DNA of 34,876 bases, from the NCBI GenBank assembly GCA_904420075.1, contig CAJFTX010000080.1, positions 1-34,876 of the forward strand, given 5' to 3'. The position numbers and the translations under genes are program-made. Under the pieces are notes generated by a model. It did not search any database. It saw nothing but the letters and a program-made list of their open reading frames with translations, and was not told where the DNA came from. Positions 1-8,827 of this stretch are shown here, in pieces. The first letter of the stretch is position 1; each line of letters starts with the position of its first letter. This DNA comes from an uncultured Clostridia bacterium. Its GTDB lineage: Bacteria > Bacillota > Clostridia > Oscillospirales > Feifaniaceae.

Positions 1-1320
1 CCAGCCGCACTTCTCGCAGTACACGAGCGGGATCGGCTCGCCCCAGTACCGCTGGCGGGAGAACACCCAGTCGCGCAGCTTGTAGTTGACCTTCGGAGCG
101 CCCTTGCCCTCGCGCTCGAGGTACTCGGTGATCTTTTTCTTCGCCTCCTCAACGCTGAGACCGTTTAAGAAGCCGGAGTTTACCATCTCACCGGTGGCGC
201 AGTCGGTGAACGCCGCCTTCTCGATATCGCCGCCCTTCACCACCTCGATGATCGGGAGTGAAAACTTCTTCGCGAAGTCGTAGTCGCGCTCGTCGTGCGC
301 CGGCACCGCCATGATCGCGCCGGTGCCGTAGGTGATGAGCACATAGTCGGAGACGAAGATCGGGATCTCTCTCCCGTCCACCGGATTTACCGCCATCACG
401 CCCTCGAGCTTCACGCCGGTCTTCTCCTTGACAAGCTCGGTCCGCTCAAAGTCGGACTTGCGGGCCGCCGCCTCCCGATAGGCGCGCACCTCATCCATGT
501 TTGTGATCTTGTCCGCATGGTTCTCAATGAAGGGGTGCTCCGGGGCCACAACCATGTAGGTCGCGCCGAAGAGGGTATCGGGCCTCGTGGTATAGATGCG
601 CAGGCTCTCGCCCGCGGTGGTCTCAAAGGTAACCTCCGCACCGGTGCTTCTGCCGATCCAGTTTCTCTGCTGGGTCTTGACTCTCTCTATGTAGTCGAGC
701 CCGTCGAGATCGTTAATCAGCCGCTCGGCGTACTCGGTGATCTTCAGCATCCACTGGCTCTTGACCCGGCGCACCACCTCGCTGCCGCAGCGCTCGCACA
801 CGCCGTTTACAACCTCCTCGTTTGCAAGCACGCACTTGCAGGAGGTGCACCAGTTGACCGCCATCTCCTTCTTGTAGGCGAGCCCCTTTTTGAAGAGCTG
901 GAGGAAGATCCACTGGGTCCACTTGTAGTAGGAGGGATCGGTGGTGTTGATCTCGCGCGACCAGTCAAACGAGAGGCCGAGCGATTTTAATTGGCTCTTG
1001 AACCGGGCGATGTTGTTCTTTGTCACAATGCTCGGGTGGATCTTGTTCTTGATGGCGAAGTTCTCGGTCGGCAGGCCGAAAGCGTCCCACCCCATCGGAT
1101 AGAGCACATTGTACCCGTCGAGCCGCTTTTTGCGCGCGACGATGTCGAGCGCGGTGTAGCTTCTCGGGTGGCCGACGTGCAGCCCGGCCCCCGAGGGGTA
1201 CGGGAACTCCACAAGCGCGTAGAACTTCGGCTTGTCCGAATTGTTCTCCGCCCTGAAGGTCTCCTTCTCGTCCCAGATATCCTGCCACTTCTTCTCGATT
1301 TTACTAAAATCGTATCGCAC
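1..1320 (-). CDS. leuS: Leucyl-tRNA synthetase, N-terminal 440 residues (cut by window edge)
   Basis: Charges tRNA-Leu with leucine in the cytoplasm; class I synthetase. The visible part covers the Rossmann fold with the HIGH-type motif HVGH (residues 48-51), the zinc-type motif beginning CTSC (C158, C161) followed by a CERCG pair, and the CP1 editing domain with the threonine-rich motif TTRPDTLFG (244-252) and the [15 protein letters not shown] stretch. The KMSKS loop and anticodon-binding part lie outside the window, so the gene is incomplete here but not visibly broken. I chose a GTG start at 1320 because AAGGGGAG lies just upstream and the protein then begins like LeuRS family members ([12 protein letters not shown]). 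It is the last gene seen of the smc-to-leuS operon, 15 nt after rsfS. Identity is secure; the GTG start is slightly less so. Confidence 0.97.
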   Translation of the reverse strand, partial: MRYDFSKIEKKWQDIWDEKETFRAENNSDKPKFYALVEFPYPSGAGLHVGHPRSYTALDIVARKKRLDGYNVLYPMGWDAFGLPTENFAIKNKIHPSIVTKNNIARFKSQLKSLGLSFDWSREINTTDPSYYKWTQWIFLQLFKKGLAYKKEMAVNWCTSCKCVLANEEVVNGVCERCGSEVVRRVKSQWMLKITEYAERLINDLDGLDYIERVKTQQRNWIGRSTGAEVTFETTAGESLRIYTTRPDTLFGATYMVVAPEHPFIENHADKITNMDEVRAYREAAARKSDFERTELVKEKTGVKLEGVMAVNPVDGREIPIFVSDYVLITYGTGAIMAVPAHDERDYDFAKKFSLPIIEVVKGGDIEKAAFTDCATGEMVNSGFLNGLSVEEAKKKITEYLEREGKGAPKVNYKLRDWVFSRQRYWGEPIPLVYCEKCGW

Positions 1321-1335
1321 TTTTCTTCTCTCCCC

Positions 1336-1707
1336 TTATTTGTCCTTCTGCATATTCGTGAGAAATTCGACCTTCTCCGCATCGCTCCAGAGCTTGTCGA
1401 GATTGTAAAATTCTCTGGCTTCCCTGTGGAAGATGTGCACGATCACCCCGTCGTAGTCGAGCAGAATCCAGTTGGTGTTTCCTCGTCCGCCCTCGACGTG
1501 GTGCGGCTCGATGCCGAGCTTTGTCATCTGCTCCTCCACCTCGTCCGCGAGCGCCGCCACCTGGGTACTCGAATTACCGCTCGCAATGACGAAGCACTCC
1601 GCAAGAGTGGTGAGCTCCACCACGTTCAAGAGCTGCACATTCTCCGCCTTTTTCGCGTCCAAAATCTCCGCAATCTTTTTGCCGAGGTCCATATTGGTAT
1701 ATTCCAT
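1336..1707 (-). CDS. rsfS: Ribosomal silencing factor RsfS (Iojap family)
   Basis: A 123-residue cytoplasmic protein of the RsfS/Iojap family, which binds ribosomal protein L14 on the 50S subunit and blocks subunit joining when nutrients run out. Family hallmarks are visible: the LTTLAECFVIASGNSSTQV segment, the HHVEG turn and the core WILLDYDGVIVHIFHREAREFY, followed by the usual LDKLW ending. Length is normal. The ATG at 1707 lies 10 nt after the preceding membrane protein gene, and the gene ends 15 nt before leuS. The order nadD-yqeK-(LytR-type protein)-rsfS-leuS is standard in Clostridia. Identity is secure from the motifs and the neighbourhood. Confidence 0.96.
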   Translation of the reverse strand: MEYTNMDLGKKIAEILDAKKAENVQLLNVVELTTLAECFVIASGNSSTQVAALADEVEEQMTKLGIEPHHVEGGRGNTNWILLDYDGVIVHIFHREAREFYNLDKLWSDAEKVEFLTNMQKDK

Positions 1708-1717
1708 ACTGTCTCCT

Positions 1718-2158
1718 TTATCCTTGATAGTCGGTTCCGATATAGATGATATAGTCGTAATTCTCTCCGGTGAGCCCCTCTACCGAGGCGTGGGGCAGCA
1801 GATTTTTCACATCCTCTGTCCGTCTCGCCCCGCCCGAGATGTAGATCTTGCTGCGTTCAAATGAAATTGCGAGCGGCACCGGCTCCACCTGGAGTGAAAG
1901 CCCTTCGAGCGCGCCGATCAGCCCCTGTATCCGCTCTCGCGGCACACAGTAGCAGAGCTTCACCACGCCCTCGCTCTGGACGGCGGGCTCCTCCTGTTCG
2001 ACGCTCTCCTCCGCAGGCGCGGCGGGCGGCACAGCCTCCCCCTGTCGCACCTCCTCCGGCAGAAAGCTCCAGAGGAGGAAGGACCCCAGCAGGACAAGCG
2101 CCAGCAAGACTGCGAGCAGTAAAATCGTCGCCTTTCTCTTCCGTCTGTCCTTAGTCAT
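1718..2158 (-). CDS. Membrane-anchored protein with LytR_C-like C-terminal domain
   Basis: 146 residues. The N-terminus is basic (MTKDRRKRK), followed by one membrane span at about residues 10-31, so the rest is probably outside the cell. Residues 35-62 form a Pro/Ala/Glu-rich linker. The C-terminal part (about 64-146) resembles the LytR_C domain (PF13399): a beta-strand start VVKLCYCV, a middle KIYISGG, and the family-like ending YDYIIYIGTDYQG (compare the usual ...vvLGkDy). In related Clostridia this slot between yqeK and rsfS usually holds an LCP (LytR-CpsA-Psr) protein carrying LytR_C at its end; here no LCP catalytic domain is present. It starts 18 nt after yqeK. The function is unknown, possibly cell-wall related. 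The domain call is by eye and moderate. Confidence 0.6.
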   Translation of the reverse strand: MTKDRRKRKATILLLAVLLALVLLGSFLLWSFLPEEVRQGEAVPPAAPAEESVEQEEPAVQSEGVVKLCYCVPRERIQGLIGALEGLSLQVEPVPLAISFERSKIYISGGARRTEDVKNLLPHASVEGLTGENYDYIIYIGTDYQG

Positions 2159-2176
2159 TGCTCCTCCTCCCCGCCG

Positions 2177-2749
2177 CTATTCGTCCCGGTGGAGCAAAAA
2201 ATAGTTGCGGGCCTTGACCGAACTTAAGTCGAGCAGGCTGTCCCGCTCGATGTGGACCGAGATGGTTCCGGTGAGCGCGGTCAGAATCGCGGCGTTCAGT
2301 CCGTCCCGCTTCAGCGCGGCCCGGATCTTCTGCACCCCGTAGTAGTTCCTGGTGGGCTCCACACAGTCCGCGATATAGATGATCTTCTCGAGAAGTCCCA
2401 TCCTCTCGCGCCCGGTCGTGTGATACCGCACGGCGTCCAGTATCTCAGGGTCGGTGATCCCGAGCTCCCGCTCCAGCACGGCTGCCCCTGTGACCGCATG
2501 CAGAATCTTCGGAATCGCCCGCTCGCTCTCGGATACTGTTATACCAAATTTTTCGCAGAGCTGCAACTGCTCCTTCGGCCCGCACTCCTTGGTGATATCG
2601 TGGAGCAGTCCCGCGAGCTCCGCCTTCTCCGGGTCCGCTCCGAAGCGCCGTGCAAGCCTGCCGGCCTCCTTCATCACCTCGATCGAGTGCGCAAACCGCT
2701 TCTCGCTGAGCCGCTCCCTCAGAAGCTCCATATATGCCGCCTTGTCCAT
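2177..2749 (-). CDS. yqeK: YqeK family HD-domain diadenosine tetraphosphatase
   Basis: 190-residue HD-superfamily hydrolase. The YqeK family cleaves Ap4A symmetrically to two ADP. The metal-binding HD set is complete: H21, the HD pair H50-D51, H84, H110 and D128 (in IIYIADCVEP). Two further family features are VRYHTTGRE and the EPTRNYYGV loop. It sits 11 nt downstream of nadD, the classic nadD-yqeK pair in Firmicutes, and 18 nt upstream of the LytR_C-like membrane protein. The ATG at 2749 has a GGAGACGAG-type ribosome site close by. Length is normal for the family and all metal ligands are intact, so an active enzyme is expected. Confidence 0.95.
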   Translation of the reverse strand: MDKAAYMELLRERLSEKRFAHSIEVMKEAGRLARRFGADPEKAELAGLLHDITKECGPKEQLQLCEKFGITVSESERAIPKILHAVTGAAVLERELGITDPEILDAVRYHTTGRERMGLLEKIIYIADCVEPTRNYYGVQKIRAALKRDGLNAAILTALTGTISVHIERDSLLDLSSVKARNYFLLHRDE

Positions 2750-2760
2750 CTCGTCTCCTC

Positions 2761-3351
2761 CTAACCTAGGTAGAGTCCTCGACTCTCAATGTATCGGAGC
2801 ACCGGCTCCGGGATCAGCTCCCCCACCGGCTCCCGCTTTCGCAGCCGCTCGCGCAGCTGGGTGCTCGAGAGCGGGAGCGCGGAGAGCTCCGCCCGCTCGA
2901 TGTCGCCGCCCGTCTCCGCCCGCAGCCGCGCAATCTCCGCATCGAGCGCCTCCTCCTCCCCCTCACGTGGGAAAACCCGCACCTTTGCGAGCCGCAAAAT
3001 CTCTTGGTAATCGCGCCACTGGCGGAAGGTGAGCAGCATATCCCCGCCGACAAACAGCATGAGCTCCCGCCCCGGCTCCGAAAGCTCCCGGAGCGTTTCC
3101 ACCGTGTAGCTCCGGCCGCCGCGGCGAACCTCGAGGTCCAGCACCTCTGCGAGCTCCCCGAAGGCGAGCTCCGCCATTCTGAGCCGGTCCTCCGCCGAAA
3201 CCGCCCCCGCGAGCTCCTTATGCGGCGGCAGCGCGCAGGGGACCACATAGAGCGCGTCGAGCGCATACCGCTCCCTCATAAACCGCAGCAGCCTCAGATG
3301 GGCGCTGTGCGGCGGGTTGAAGGTCCCGCCGAAGATGCCGACCCTGCTCAT
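2761..3351 (-). CDS. nadD: Nicotinate-nucleotide adenylyltransferase
   Basis: Joins nicotinate mononucleotide and ATP to form deamido-NAD in NAD synthesis. Using the ATG at 3351, the protein has 196 residues and opens with the nucleotidyltransferase signature GGTFNPPHSAH (residues 8-18, HxxH at 15-18). VGGDMLL follows near 101, and the second signature SSTQLR lies at 162-167. The reading frame stays open far upstream of 3351, but those residues do not look like NadD. The ATG overlaps the stop codon of yhbY as ATGA, which indicates translational coupling, so 3351 is the right start. Length is normal and it is followed 11 nt later by yqeK. Confidence 0.96.
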   Translation of the reverse strand: MSRVGIFGGTFNPPHSAHLRLLRFMRERYALDALYVVPCALPPHKELAGAVSAEDRLRMAELAFGELAEVLDLEVRRGGRSYTVETLRELSEPGRELMLFVGGDMLLTFRQWRDYQEILRLAKVRVFPREGEEEALDAEIARLRAETGGDIERAELSALPLSSTQLRERLRKREPVGELIPEPVLRYIESRGLYLG

Positions 3352-3641
3352 CGCGGCAGTTTGATCTGTTTGTTCTTCTTCGACTCGCGGTAGAGCACAA
3401 GCCGCGCCCCGATGCACTGCACCGGCTCCGCACCGCACCGCTCGGCGAGTATTCCCGCCGCCTCTCTGGGGGTGTACTCGCACGTCTCAAGCACCTTGAG
3501 CTTGATAAGCTCCCGCGCCTCGAGCGCATCCTCCACCTGGGCGACGAGATTGTCTGTAATTCCGCCCTTGCCAATCTGAAAAATGGTCTCCGCCGTATTT
3601 GCAAGGCCGCGCAGATAGGCCCTCTGTTTGCTCGTTATCAT
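3348..3641 (-). CDS. yhbY: YhbY family RNA-binding protein
   Basis: 97-residue protein of the CRS1-YhbY (CRM) family, small RNA-binding proteins associated with pre-50S ribosome assembly. It begins MITSKQRAYLRGLAN, contains the conserved glycine-rich loop IGKGGIT, and continues with the ALEARELIKLKVLETC helix-strand unit typical of the fold. I chose ATG at 3641 rather than the in-frame GTG nine bases earlier: AAGGAG lies 8 nt before the ATG but overlaps the GTG. The chosen start overlaps the rdgB stop as ATGA, and its own stop overlaps the nadD start as ATGA, so rdgB-yhbY-nadD look translationally coupled. Normal length for the family. Confidence 0.94.
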   Translation of the reverse strand: MITSKQRAYLRGLANTAETIFQIGKGGITDNLVAQVEDALEARELIKLKVLETCEYTPREAAGILAERCGAEPVQCIGARLVLYRESKKNKQIKLPR

Positions 3642-4243
3642 CCGTCCCACTCCTTGATCTTCTCAAAAAATTTGGTCATCGCCGCCGCCCGGTGGCTCAC
3701 CCGGTTCTTCTCGTCCGGATCGATCTCGCCGAAGCTCTTCTGAAACCTCGGGTCGAAAAAGACCGGGTCGTATCCGAAGCCGAGCGTCCCCTGCGGCGCG
3801 CGCAGGATACTCCCATGGCACTCGCCGCGCACCGCGAACTCCTCCCCCTCCGGGGTGCAGAACGCGAGCGCTGAGACAAAGTGCGCCCCGCGCTCCCCGT
3901 CCGGCACCTCAGCCATGTTCCGCAGCAGCAGCGCAATCCGGTCGGCGTCGGTGGCGTCCTCCCCCGCATACCGCGCGGAGTAGATGCCGGGCGCACCGTG
4001 CAGCGCGTCGACGCAGAGCCCCGAGTCGTCCGCGATGGCGGGAAGTCCCGTGGCTCGCGCCACCGCCCGCGCCTTGATAAGCGCATTCTCCTCGAAGGTT
4101 GCGCCGTCCTCAACGATCTCGCCCGCGAAGCCCGCCTCCCCCTGGGAGAGCACCTCGACTCCGAGCGGCGAGAGCAGATCCCGGATCTCCCGGAGCTTGC
4201 CCCGGTTCCCGGTGGCCGCCACCAGCTTCGTCAGTTTATTCAT
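3638..4243 (-). CDS. rdgB: dITP/XTP pyrophosphatase (non-canonical purine NTP hydrolase, RdgB/HAM1)
   Basis: 201-residue HAM1-family enzyme that hydrolyses ITP, dITP and XTP to the monophosphates and so keeps deaminated purines out of nucleic acids. Motifs seen: TGNRGK (11-16) for the phosphate site, ADDSGLCVDALHGAPG with the catalytic acidic residues, GFGYDPVFF, and the C-terminal KNRVSHRAAA. An open frame extends upstream to 4426, but that part is the out-of-frame shadow of ftsY; the ATG at 4243 gives the family start and overlaps the end of ftsY by 8 nt. Its stop overlaps yhbY. Normal length, with all key residues present. Confidence 0.96.
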   Translation of the reverse strand: MNKLTKLVAATGNRGKLREIRDLLSPLGVEVLSQGEAGFAGEIVEDGATFEENALIKARAVARATGLPAIADDSGLCVDALHGAPGIYSARYAGEDATDADRIALLLRNMAEVPDGERGAHFVSALAFCTPEGEEFAVRGECHGSILRAPQGTLGFGYDPVFFDPRFQKSFGEIDPDEKNRVSHRAAAMTKFFEKIKEWDG

Positions 4244-5162
4244 CGCTCTCACCCCCGTCAAAGAGGGCCGCCGCGAACTCCTCCGGCGCAAAGTCCTGCA
4301 GATCGTCCATCTGCTCGCCCACTCCCACGAATTTAACCGGCACCGCAAGCTCGTTTGTGATCGCGACGACAATGCCGCCCTTCGCGGTGCCGTCGAGCTT
4401 TGTGAGGATGATTCCTGTGAGCTCACAGCTCTCCCCGAAGTCGCGCGCCTGTTGGACGCCGTTCTGCCCGGTCGTCGCGTCGATTACAAGCAGCGTCTCC
4501 CGGTCCGCGTCGGGCAGCTCCCGGTCGATCACACGCGAAATTTTTGAGAGCTCGTTCATCAGGTTCTTCTTGTTGTGCAGCCGTCCGGCCGTGTCGCAGA
4601 TGATGACATCCGCCCCGCGGGACTTGCCCGCCCGCACCGTGTCGAATACGACGGCCGCGGGGTCCGCCCCCTCACCGTGCTTGACAAGCTCCACCCCGAC
4701 CCGGTCGGCCCAGATCTGGAGCTGGTCGATCGCCGCCGCGCGGAAGGTGTCCGCCGCGCCGAGCAGCACCTTTTTGCCCTCGGACTTGAATTTGGCCGCG
4801 AGCTTCGCGATCGAGGTGGTCTTGCCGACACCGTTGACCCCCACGACGAGGATGACCGAGGGCTTCGTCTCAAGCTTCAAGCGGTTGTCACAGGCTGAGA
4901 GCATCTCGGTGATAATTGTGCGCAGCTCGGCGCGCACCTCCTCCGCATCCTTGATCCTGCCCTCCTTCACCCGCTCGCGTAGCCGCTCGATGATCTCCTC
5001 CGAGGAGCGCACACCGAGGTCCGCCATGATGAGTGCATCCTCCAGCTCCTCGAAGAGCTCCTCGTCCACCTTCACAAAACTCTTGAGCACGTTGTCAACC
5101 CCGCCCATAATGGAGTCGCGGGTCTTGGAAAGTCCCTTTTTAATCTTATCAAAAAATCCCAT
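4236..5162 (-). CDS. ftsY: Signal recognition particle receptor FtsY
   Basis: 308-residue SRP GTPase that docks ribosome-SRP complexes at the cytoplasmic membrane. It has a short N-terminal amphipathic segment (MGFFDKIKKGLSKT) instead of the long acidic A domain of Proteobacteria, then the N helical bundle. The G domain follows with P-loop GVNGVGKTT (108-116), the SRP-specific DTFRAAAIDQL insertion, DTAGR (190-194) and TKLDG (254-258). It lies 22 nt downstream of smc, the usual Firmicutes neighbour, and overlaps rdgB by 8 nt. Length and motifs are normal for a Gram-positive FtsY. Confidence 0.97.
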   Translation of the reverse strand: MGFFDKIKKGLSKTRDSIMGGVDNVLKSFVKVDEELFEELEDALIMADLGVRSSEEIIERLRERVKEGRIKDAEEVRAELRTIITEMLSACDNRLKLETKPSVILVVGVNGVGKTTSIAKLAAKFKSEGKKVLLGAADTFRAAAIDQLQIWADRVGVELVKHGEGADPAAVVFDTVRAGKSRGADVIICDTAGRLHNKKNLMNELSKISRVIDRELPDADRETLLVIDATTGQNGVQQARDFGESCELTGIILTKLDGTAKGGIVVAITNELAVPVKFVGVGEQMDDLQDFAPEEFAAALFDGGESDE

Positions 5163-5184
5163 AGTCTCTCCTTATTCTTTGGAA

Positions 5185-8100
5185 TCACACCTTGATCCCG
5201 AGCTGTTTTTCGATCTCGCTGACCTTGATGGTGAGCAGCTTTGAGACGCCCTTCTCCTGCATCGTCACACCGTAGAGGACGTCCGCCTCCTCCATCGTGC
5301 CGCGCCGGTGAGTCACGACGATGAACTGCGTCTCCGTGCAGTACTTGCGCAGGTACTGGGCAAACCGGGTGACGTTCACGTCGTCGAGCGCCGCCTCGAT
5401 CTCGTCCATGATGCAAAACGGCACCGGTTTGACCGCCAGAATCGCAAAGTAGAGCGCAATCGCTACGAAAGTCTGCTCCCCGCCGGAGAGCAGCTGCAAA
5501 TTTTTGATGAGCTTTCCGGGGGGATTTACCTTGATCTCGATGCCCGAGGTCAGCACATCCGAGGGGTCGGTGAGCTCCAGTTTCGCCGAGCCGCCGCCGA
5601 ACAGCTCCCGGAACACGAGGTTAAACTTCTCGTTAATCACAGTAAACTGTTCCCCGAAAATACTTCTCATCATCTCGGTCAAATCCTCGATGATCTTCAA
5701 AAGCTCGGTCTTGCTCTGCTCGAGATCGGCAATCTGCGCGGTGTAGAATTCATACCGCTCTCTGACCTCTTTGTATTCGGCGATCGCGTCGATGTTCACG
5801 TTGCCGAGCGCCTTCATCGCGGCGCGCAGCTCCTGGATGCGCCGCTTCGCTCCCGCGAGGTCGGCAAGCTCGGTGCGCTGGGCCATCGCCGTCGTGATGG
5901 TGAGCTCATACTCGTCCCAGAGTTTCGCGACCACCCCGTCGTACTCCGCCTCGACCGCGCCCTTCTTCTGCGCGAGGCGCATCTGCTCGGCGAGCAGCCG
6001 CTCGCGTCTCTCCTGCAGCTCCGCCGCCTCAGTCCGCAGCGCGGTCACGCTGCGCTCGATCTCGTCCCGCTCGCGCCCCCGCGCGCGGATGGCCTCCTGT
6101 CCGGCCTCCACTCGGTCGGCGAGCTGCGCGATCTCCGCCTCAAGCGCGGCGATCTCCGCGGAGATGCGCTCCGCCTCGGCGCGCTTTTCGGCCGCCGCCC
6201 GCTCACGGTCGGCGCACTCGCTTCTCAGCTCCTCGCGCTGCCGCGCGATCTCCTCAAGGCTCCGCTGGGCCGCATCCGCCCGGGCTCTGTCCTCCGCCCC
6301 GGCGAGTTTCAGCTCGGAGAGCTCCGAGAGCGTTCGCTCCCGCGCAGCCGCCGCGTCCTCGCTCTCCTGCTCGGCCGCGCGGATCTCCGCCTCAAGTGCG
6401 GCGATCTCCGCCTCGAGCGCCTCCTGCGCCCGGCTGAGCGTCTCCCGCTCGGCCCGCTCCCGCGCACTGCGGTCGAGAAGCGTCTCCCGCTCTCTGCGGA
6501 GCGCAGCCGCAGTCTCCTGCTCCGCGCGGAGCAGACCGTCCACCTGCTCTCTCTTATAGGAGAGCTCGCGCAGCCGGTCGGTCGCTGCCGTCTCCTCCGC
6601 CTTCGCCCCGGCGAGCGCGGCGCGCACCGCCGCCGTCTCCTCCGCGGCGCGGTCGAGCGTCTCCTGCGCCCGGCTGAGCGCCGCTGTGAGCGTTTCAATC
6701 TCCGCCGCCAGCGCATCGATCTGATTGCGGCGGGTCAGCACCCCTGCGCCCCGCTGCTGCGAGCCGCCGGTGAGCGAACCGCCCGCGTTCACCACCTGGC
6801 CGTCGAGCGAGACCACCTTGAACCGGTAGCCGTACTTCTTCGCAATTGCCACTGCCCGGTCGAGCGTCTCCGCGACGGCGCACCGGCCGCAGACGCTCGC
6901 CACCACCTCGGAGAACCGCTCCTCGCAGCGCAGGAGCTCGCTCGCGAGGCCGACATAGCCCGGCTCGTCCGAAAGTCCCCGCTCCGAGAGTGTTCTGCCC
7001 CGGATCGAACTCACCGGCAGGAAGGTCGCTCTGCCCGCCCGCTCGTTCTTGAGCAGCCGGATCGCCCGCTTGGCGTCCTCCTCACTCTCGGTCACGATGT
7101 GTGAGAGTGCGGCGCCGCACGCGGTCTCCACCGCCACGGCGTACTCGTCCTCCACCCGGATGAGGCCGGAGAGCGGGCCGCAGATCCCCGCAAGCGTACC
7201 GTGCGCCGCCTCCTTCATCACCCGCTTGACCGAGTGGGGCGAGCCCTCCATCTGCCGCTCCATATCGGAGAGCACCCGGCGGCGCTGTAATTTCTCCCCG
7301 CGCTCGGCTGTGAGCTTCTGCACCTCCGCCGTGAGCGTCTGCTGCTTCTCCGCCCGGGCGGCGAGCTTCCGCTCGTAGCCCGCGATCACATTCTGCGCCG
7401 AGGAGAGCGTCTCCTCCAATGCCGCGCGCTCCGTCTTGCAAAGCTCCGCCTCCTCTGCAAGCTCCGTCCGCCGCGTCTCCCGGCGGGAGAGCTCTCCGCC
7501 GATGGCGCGCTCCCGCTCGTCCGCCGCCCGCAGCGACTCCGCAAGCGCGGTGAGTTTCAGCTTGCCGTCGGTGAGCGCCGCACTCCTCTCAAAGAGAGTG
7601 CCCCTCCGTGCCGCGAGCTGTTCCCGCAGCTCGCCGCGTGCGCCGTCCGCCGTCTCCGCCTCCCGGCGGAGCGCCTCAAGCCGCCGCTCCCGTTCCTCCG
7701 CGAGCCGGAGCGCCTCCTCCCGCTCCCCGCGGAGCGCCTCCTCCCGAGCCGCAAGCTCCCGCTCGCGGCGCTCGCTCTCCGCCCCGTCCGCAAGCTCCTC
7801 CGCCCGGGCGCGGGCGTGCTGCGCGTTGTTTTTCGCCACTGCGAGCTCGCGGAGCCGCTCCCCGCTCTGCTCCTCGATCTCTTTGATCTCCCGCCGGAGC
7901 TCCTCGATCTCGACGTTCTTCTCCCGCGTGCGGTCAAACACCCCGTCGATCTCCCGCTCCTTCCGCTCGGCCTCACCTCGCAGCGTCTCGAGCTCCCACT
8001 CAATCGCGGCGCTGTCGTCCGCGATCTTCGAGAGCACGTCCCCCGTCCGCTCCACGCTGTCAAGCCAGACGTTGATCTCGAGCTGCTTGCGCTCCTCGCG

Positions 8101-8754
8101 GTAGTCGAGATACTTCTTCGCCTTCGCGCTCTGCGCACGCAGAGGTTCCACCCGCTCCGCAAGCTCGCTCTCGATGTCCCGCAGCCGCACCAGATTTTCC
8201 TCGGTCGCCGCGAGACGGCGCTCGCTCTCCAGCTTGCGGTAGCGATACTTTGAGATGCCCGCCGCCTCCTCAAAGATGGCGCGCCGGTCCTCGCTGCGCA
8301 CCGACAGGATCTCCGCAATCCGCCCCTGTCCGATCATCGAATATCCGTCCCGCCCGAGCCCGGTGTTCATAAAGAGCTCGTTGATATCCTTCAGCCGGCA
8401 GGCCCGCTTGTTGAGATAGTATTCGCTCTCCCCCGAGCGGTAGTACCGCCGGGTCACCGTCACCTCGCTAAACTCGCTCTGGAGTTCCCCGCCCGTGTTG
8501 TCGAGCGTCAGCGACACCTCCGCAAATCCCACCTGCGGGCGATCCGCCGTCCCGCCGAAGATGACGTCCTCCATCTTTGCGCCGCGCAGATTCTTGGTCG
8601 ACTGCTCGCCGAGCACCCAGCGGATCGCGTCCACGATGTTGCTCTTACCGCTGCCGTTCGGCCCGACAATCGCGGTCACCCCGCGGCCAAATTCGATATT
8701 GATTTTGTCCGGGAAGGATTTAAATCCCTGCATCTGCAACGATTTTAACTGCAA
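5185..8754 (-). CDS. smc: Chromosome segregation ATPase SMC
   Basis: 1189-residue condensin subunit that forms dimers with ScpA/ScpB to organise and segregate the chromosome. Walker A is GPNGSGKS (31-38). Two long Glu/Arg/Ala-rich coiled coils flank a hinge at about residues 515-665, which contains the glycine-rich GGSLTGGS segment. The C-terminal head has the signature LLSGGEQTFVAIAL (about 1085) and Walker B CIMDEIEAALDD (about 1112). The start is TTG at 8754, giving QLKSLQMQGFKSF, which aligns with SMC N-termini; no in-frame ATG or GTG lies just upstream, and GGGGTGG is a plausible ribosome site. It is the first gene of the smc-ftsY-rdgB-yhbY-nadD-yqeK-rsfS-leuS operon. The usual upstream neighbours rnc and the radical SAM gene are 3.6 kb away. 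Confidence 0.97.
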   Translation of the reverse strand: MQLKSLQMQGFKSFPDKINIEFGRGVTAIVGPNGSGKSNIVDAIRWVLGEQSTKNLRGAKMEDVIFGGTADRPQVGFAEVSLTLDNTGGELQSEFSEVTVTRRYYRSGESEYYLNKRACRLKDINELFMNTGLGRDGYSMIGQGRIAEILSVRSEDRRAIFEEAAGISKYRYRKLESERRLAATEENLVRLRDIESELAERVEPLRAQSAKAKKYLDYREERKQLEINVWLDSVERTGDVLSKIADDSAAIEWELETLRGEAERKEREIDGVFDRTREKNVEIEELRREIKEIEEQSGERLRELAVAKNNAQHARARAEELADGAESERRERELAAREEALRGEREEALRLAEERERRLEALRREAETADGARGELREQLAARRGTLFERSAALTDGKLKLTALAESLRAADERERAIGGELSRRETRRTELAEEAELCKTERAALEETLSSAQNVIAGYERKLAARAEKQQTLTAEVQKLTAERGEKLQRRRVLSDMERQMEGSPHSVKRVMKEAAHGTLAGICGPLSGLIRVEDEYAVAVETACGAALSHIVTESEEDAKRAIRLLKNERAGRATFLPVSSIRGRTLSERGLSDEPGYVGLASELLRCEERFSEVVASVCGRCAVAETLDRAVAIAKKYGYRFKVVSLDGQVVNAGGSLTGGSQQRGAGVLTRRNQIDALAAEIETLTAALSRAQETLDRAAEETAAVRAALAGAKAEETAATDRLRELSYKREQVDGLLRAEQETAAALRRERETLLDRSARERAERETLSRAQEALEAEIAALEAEIRAAEQESEDAAAARERTLSELSELKLAGAEDRARADAAQRSLEEIARQREELRSECADRERAAAEKRAEAERISAEIAALEAEIAQLADRVEAGQEAIRARGRERDEIERSVTALRTEAAELQERRERLLAEQMRLAQKKGAVEAEYDGVVAKLWDEYELTITTAMAQRTELADLAGAKRRIQELRAAMKALGNVNIDAIAEYKEVRERYEFYTAQIADLEQSKTELLKIIEDLTEMMRSIFGEQFTVINEKFNLVFRELFGGGSAKLELTDPSDVLTSGIEIKVNPPGKLIKNLQLLSGGEQTFVAIALYFAILAVKPVPFCIMDEIEAALDDVNVTRFAQYLRKYCTETQFIVVTHRRGTMEEADVLYGVTMQEKGVSKLLTIKVSEIEKQLGIKV

Positions 8755-8792
8755 GCCGCCACCCCATACTCTCTTTTTCGAATATTTAAATT

Positions 8793-8801
8793 ATTATAAC
8801 A
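8793..8801 (-). promoter_or_regulatory. Putative extended -10 promoter of smc operon
   Basis: On the minus strand the sequence TGTTATAAT is an extended -10 element (TGnTATAAT) about 40 nt before the smc start codon. No good -35 box is found at 16-18 nt, as is common for extended -10 promoters. It faces away from an equally placed element on the plus strand. Confidence 0.5.
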
Positions 8802-8816
8802 CACTTCGCTCGTTTG

Positions 8817-8825
8817 TGGTATAAT
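8817..8825 (+). promoter_or_regulatory. Putative extended -10 promoter of amidase gene
   Basis: TGGTATAAT fits the extended -10 consensus and points toward the amidase gene, which begins 215 nt downstream. The -10 hexamers of this and the opposite smc promoter are only 21 nt apart, so one polymerase would exclude the other. A -35 box is not evident. Confidence 0.4.
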
Positions 8826-8827
8826 AA

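Noticed and set aside
5308-7104. 598-codon plus-strand open frame opposite smc
   Set aside because: It lies antisense to the fully conserved smc gene; its Arg/Leu/Glu-rich product reflects GC-rich codon bias and has no family features.
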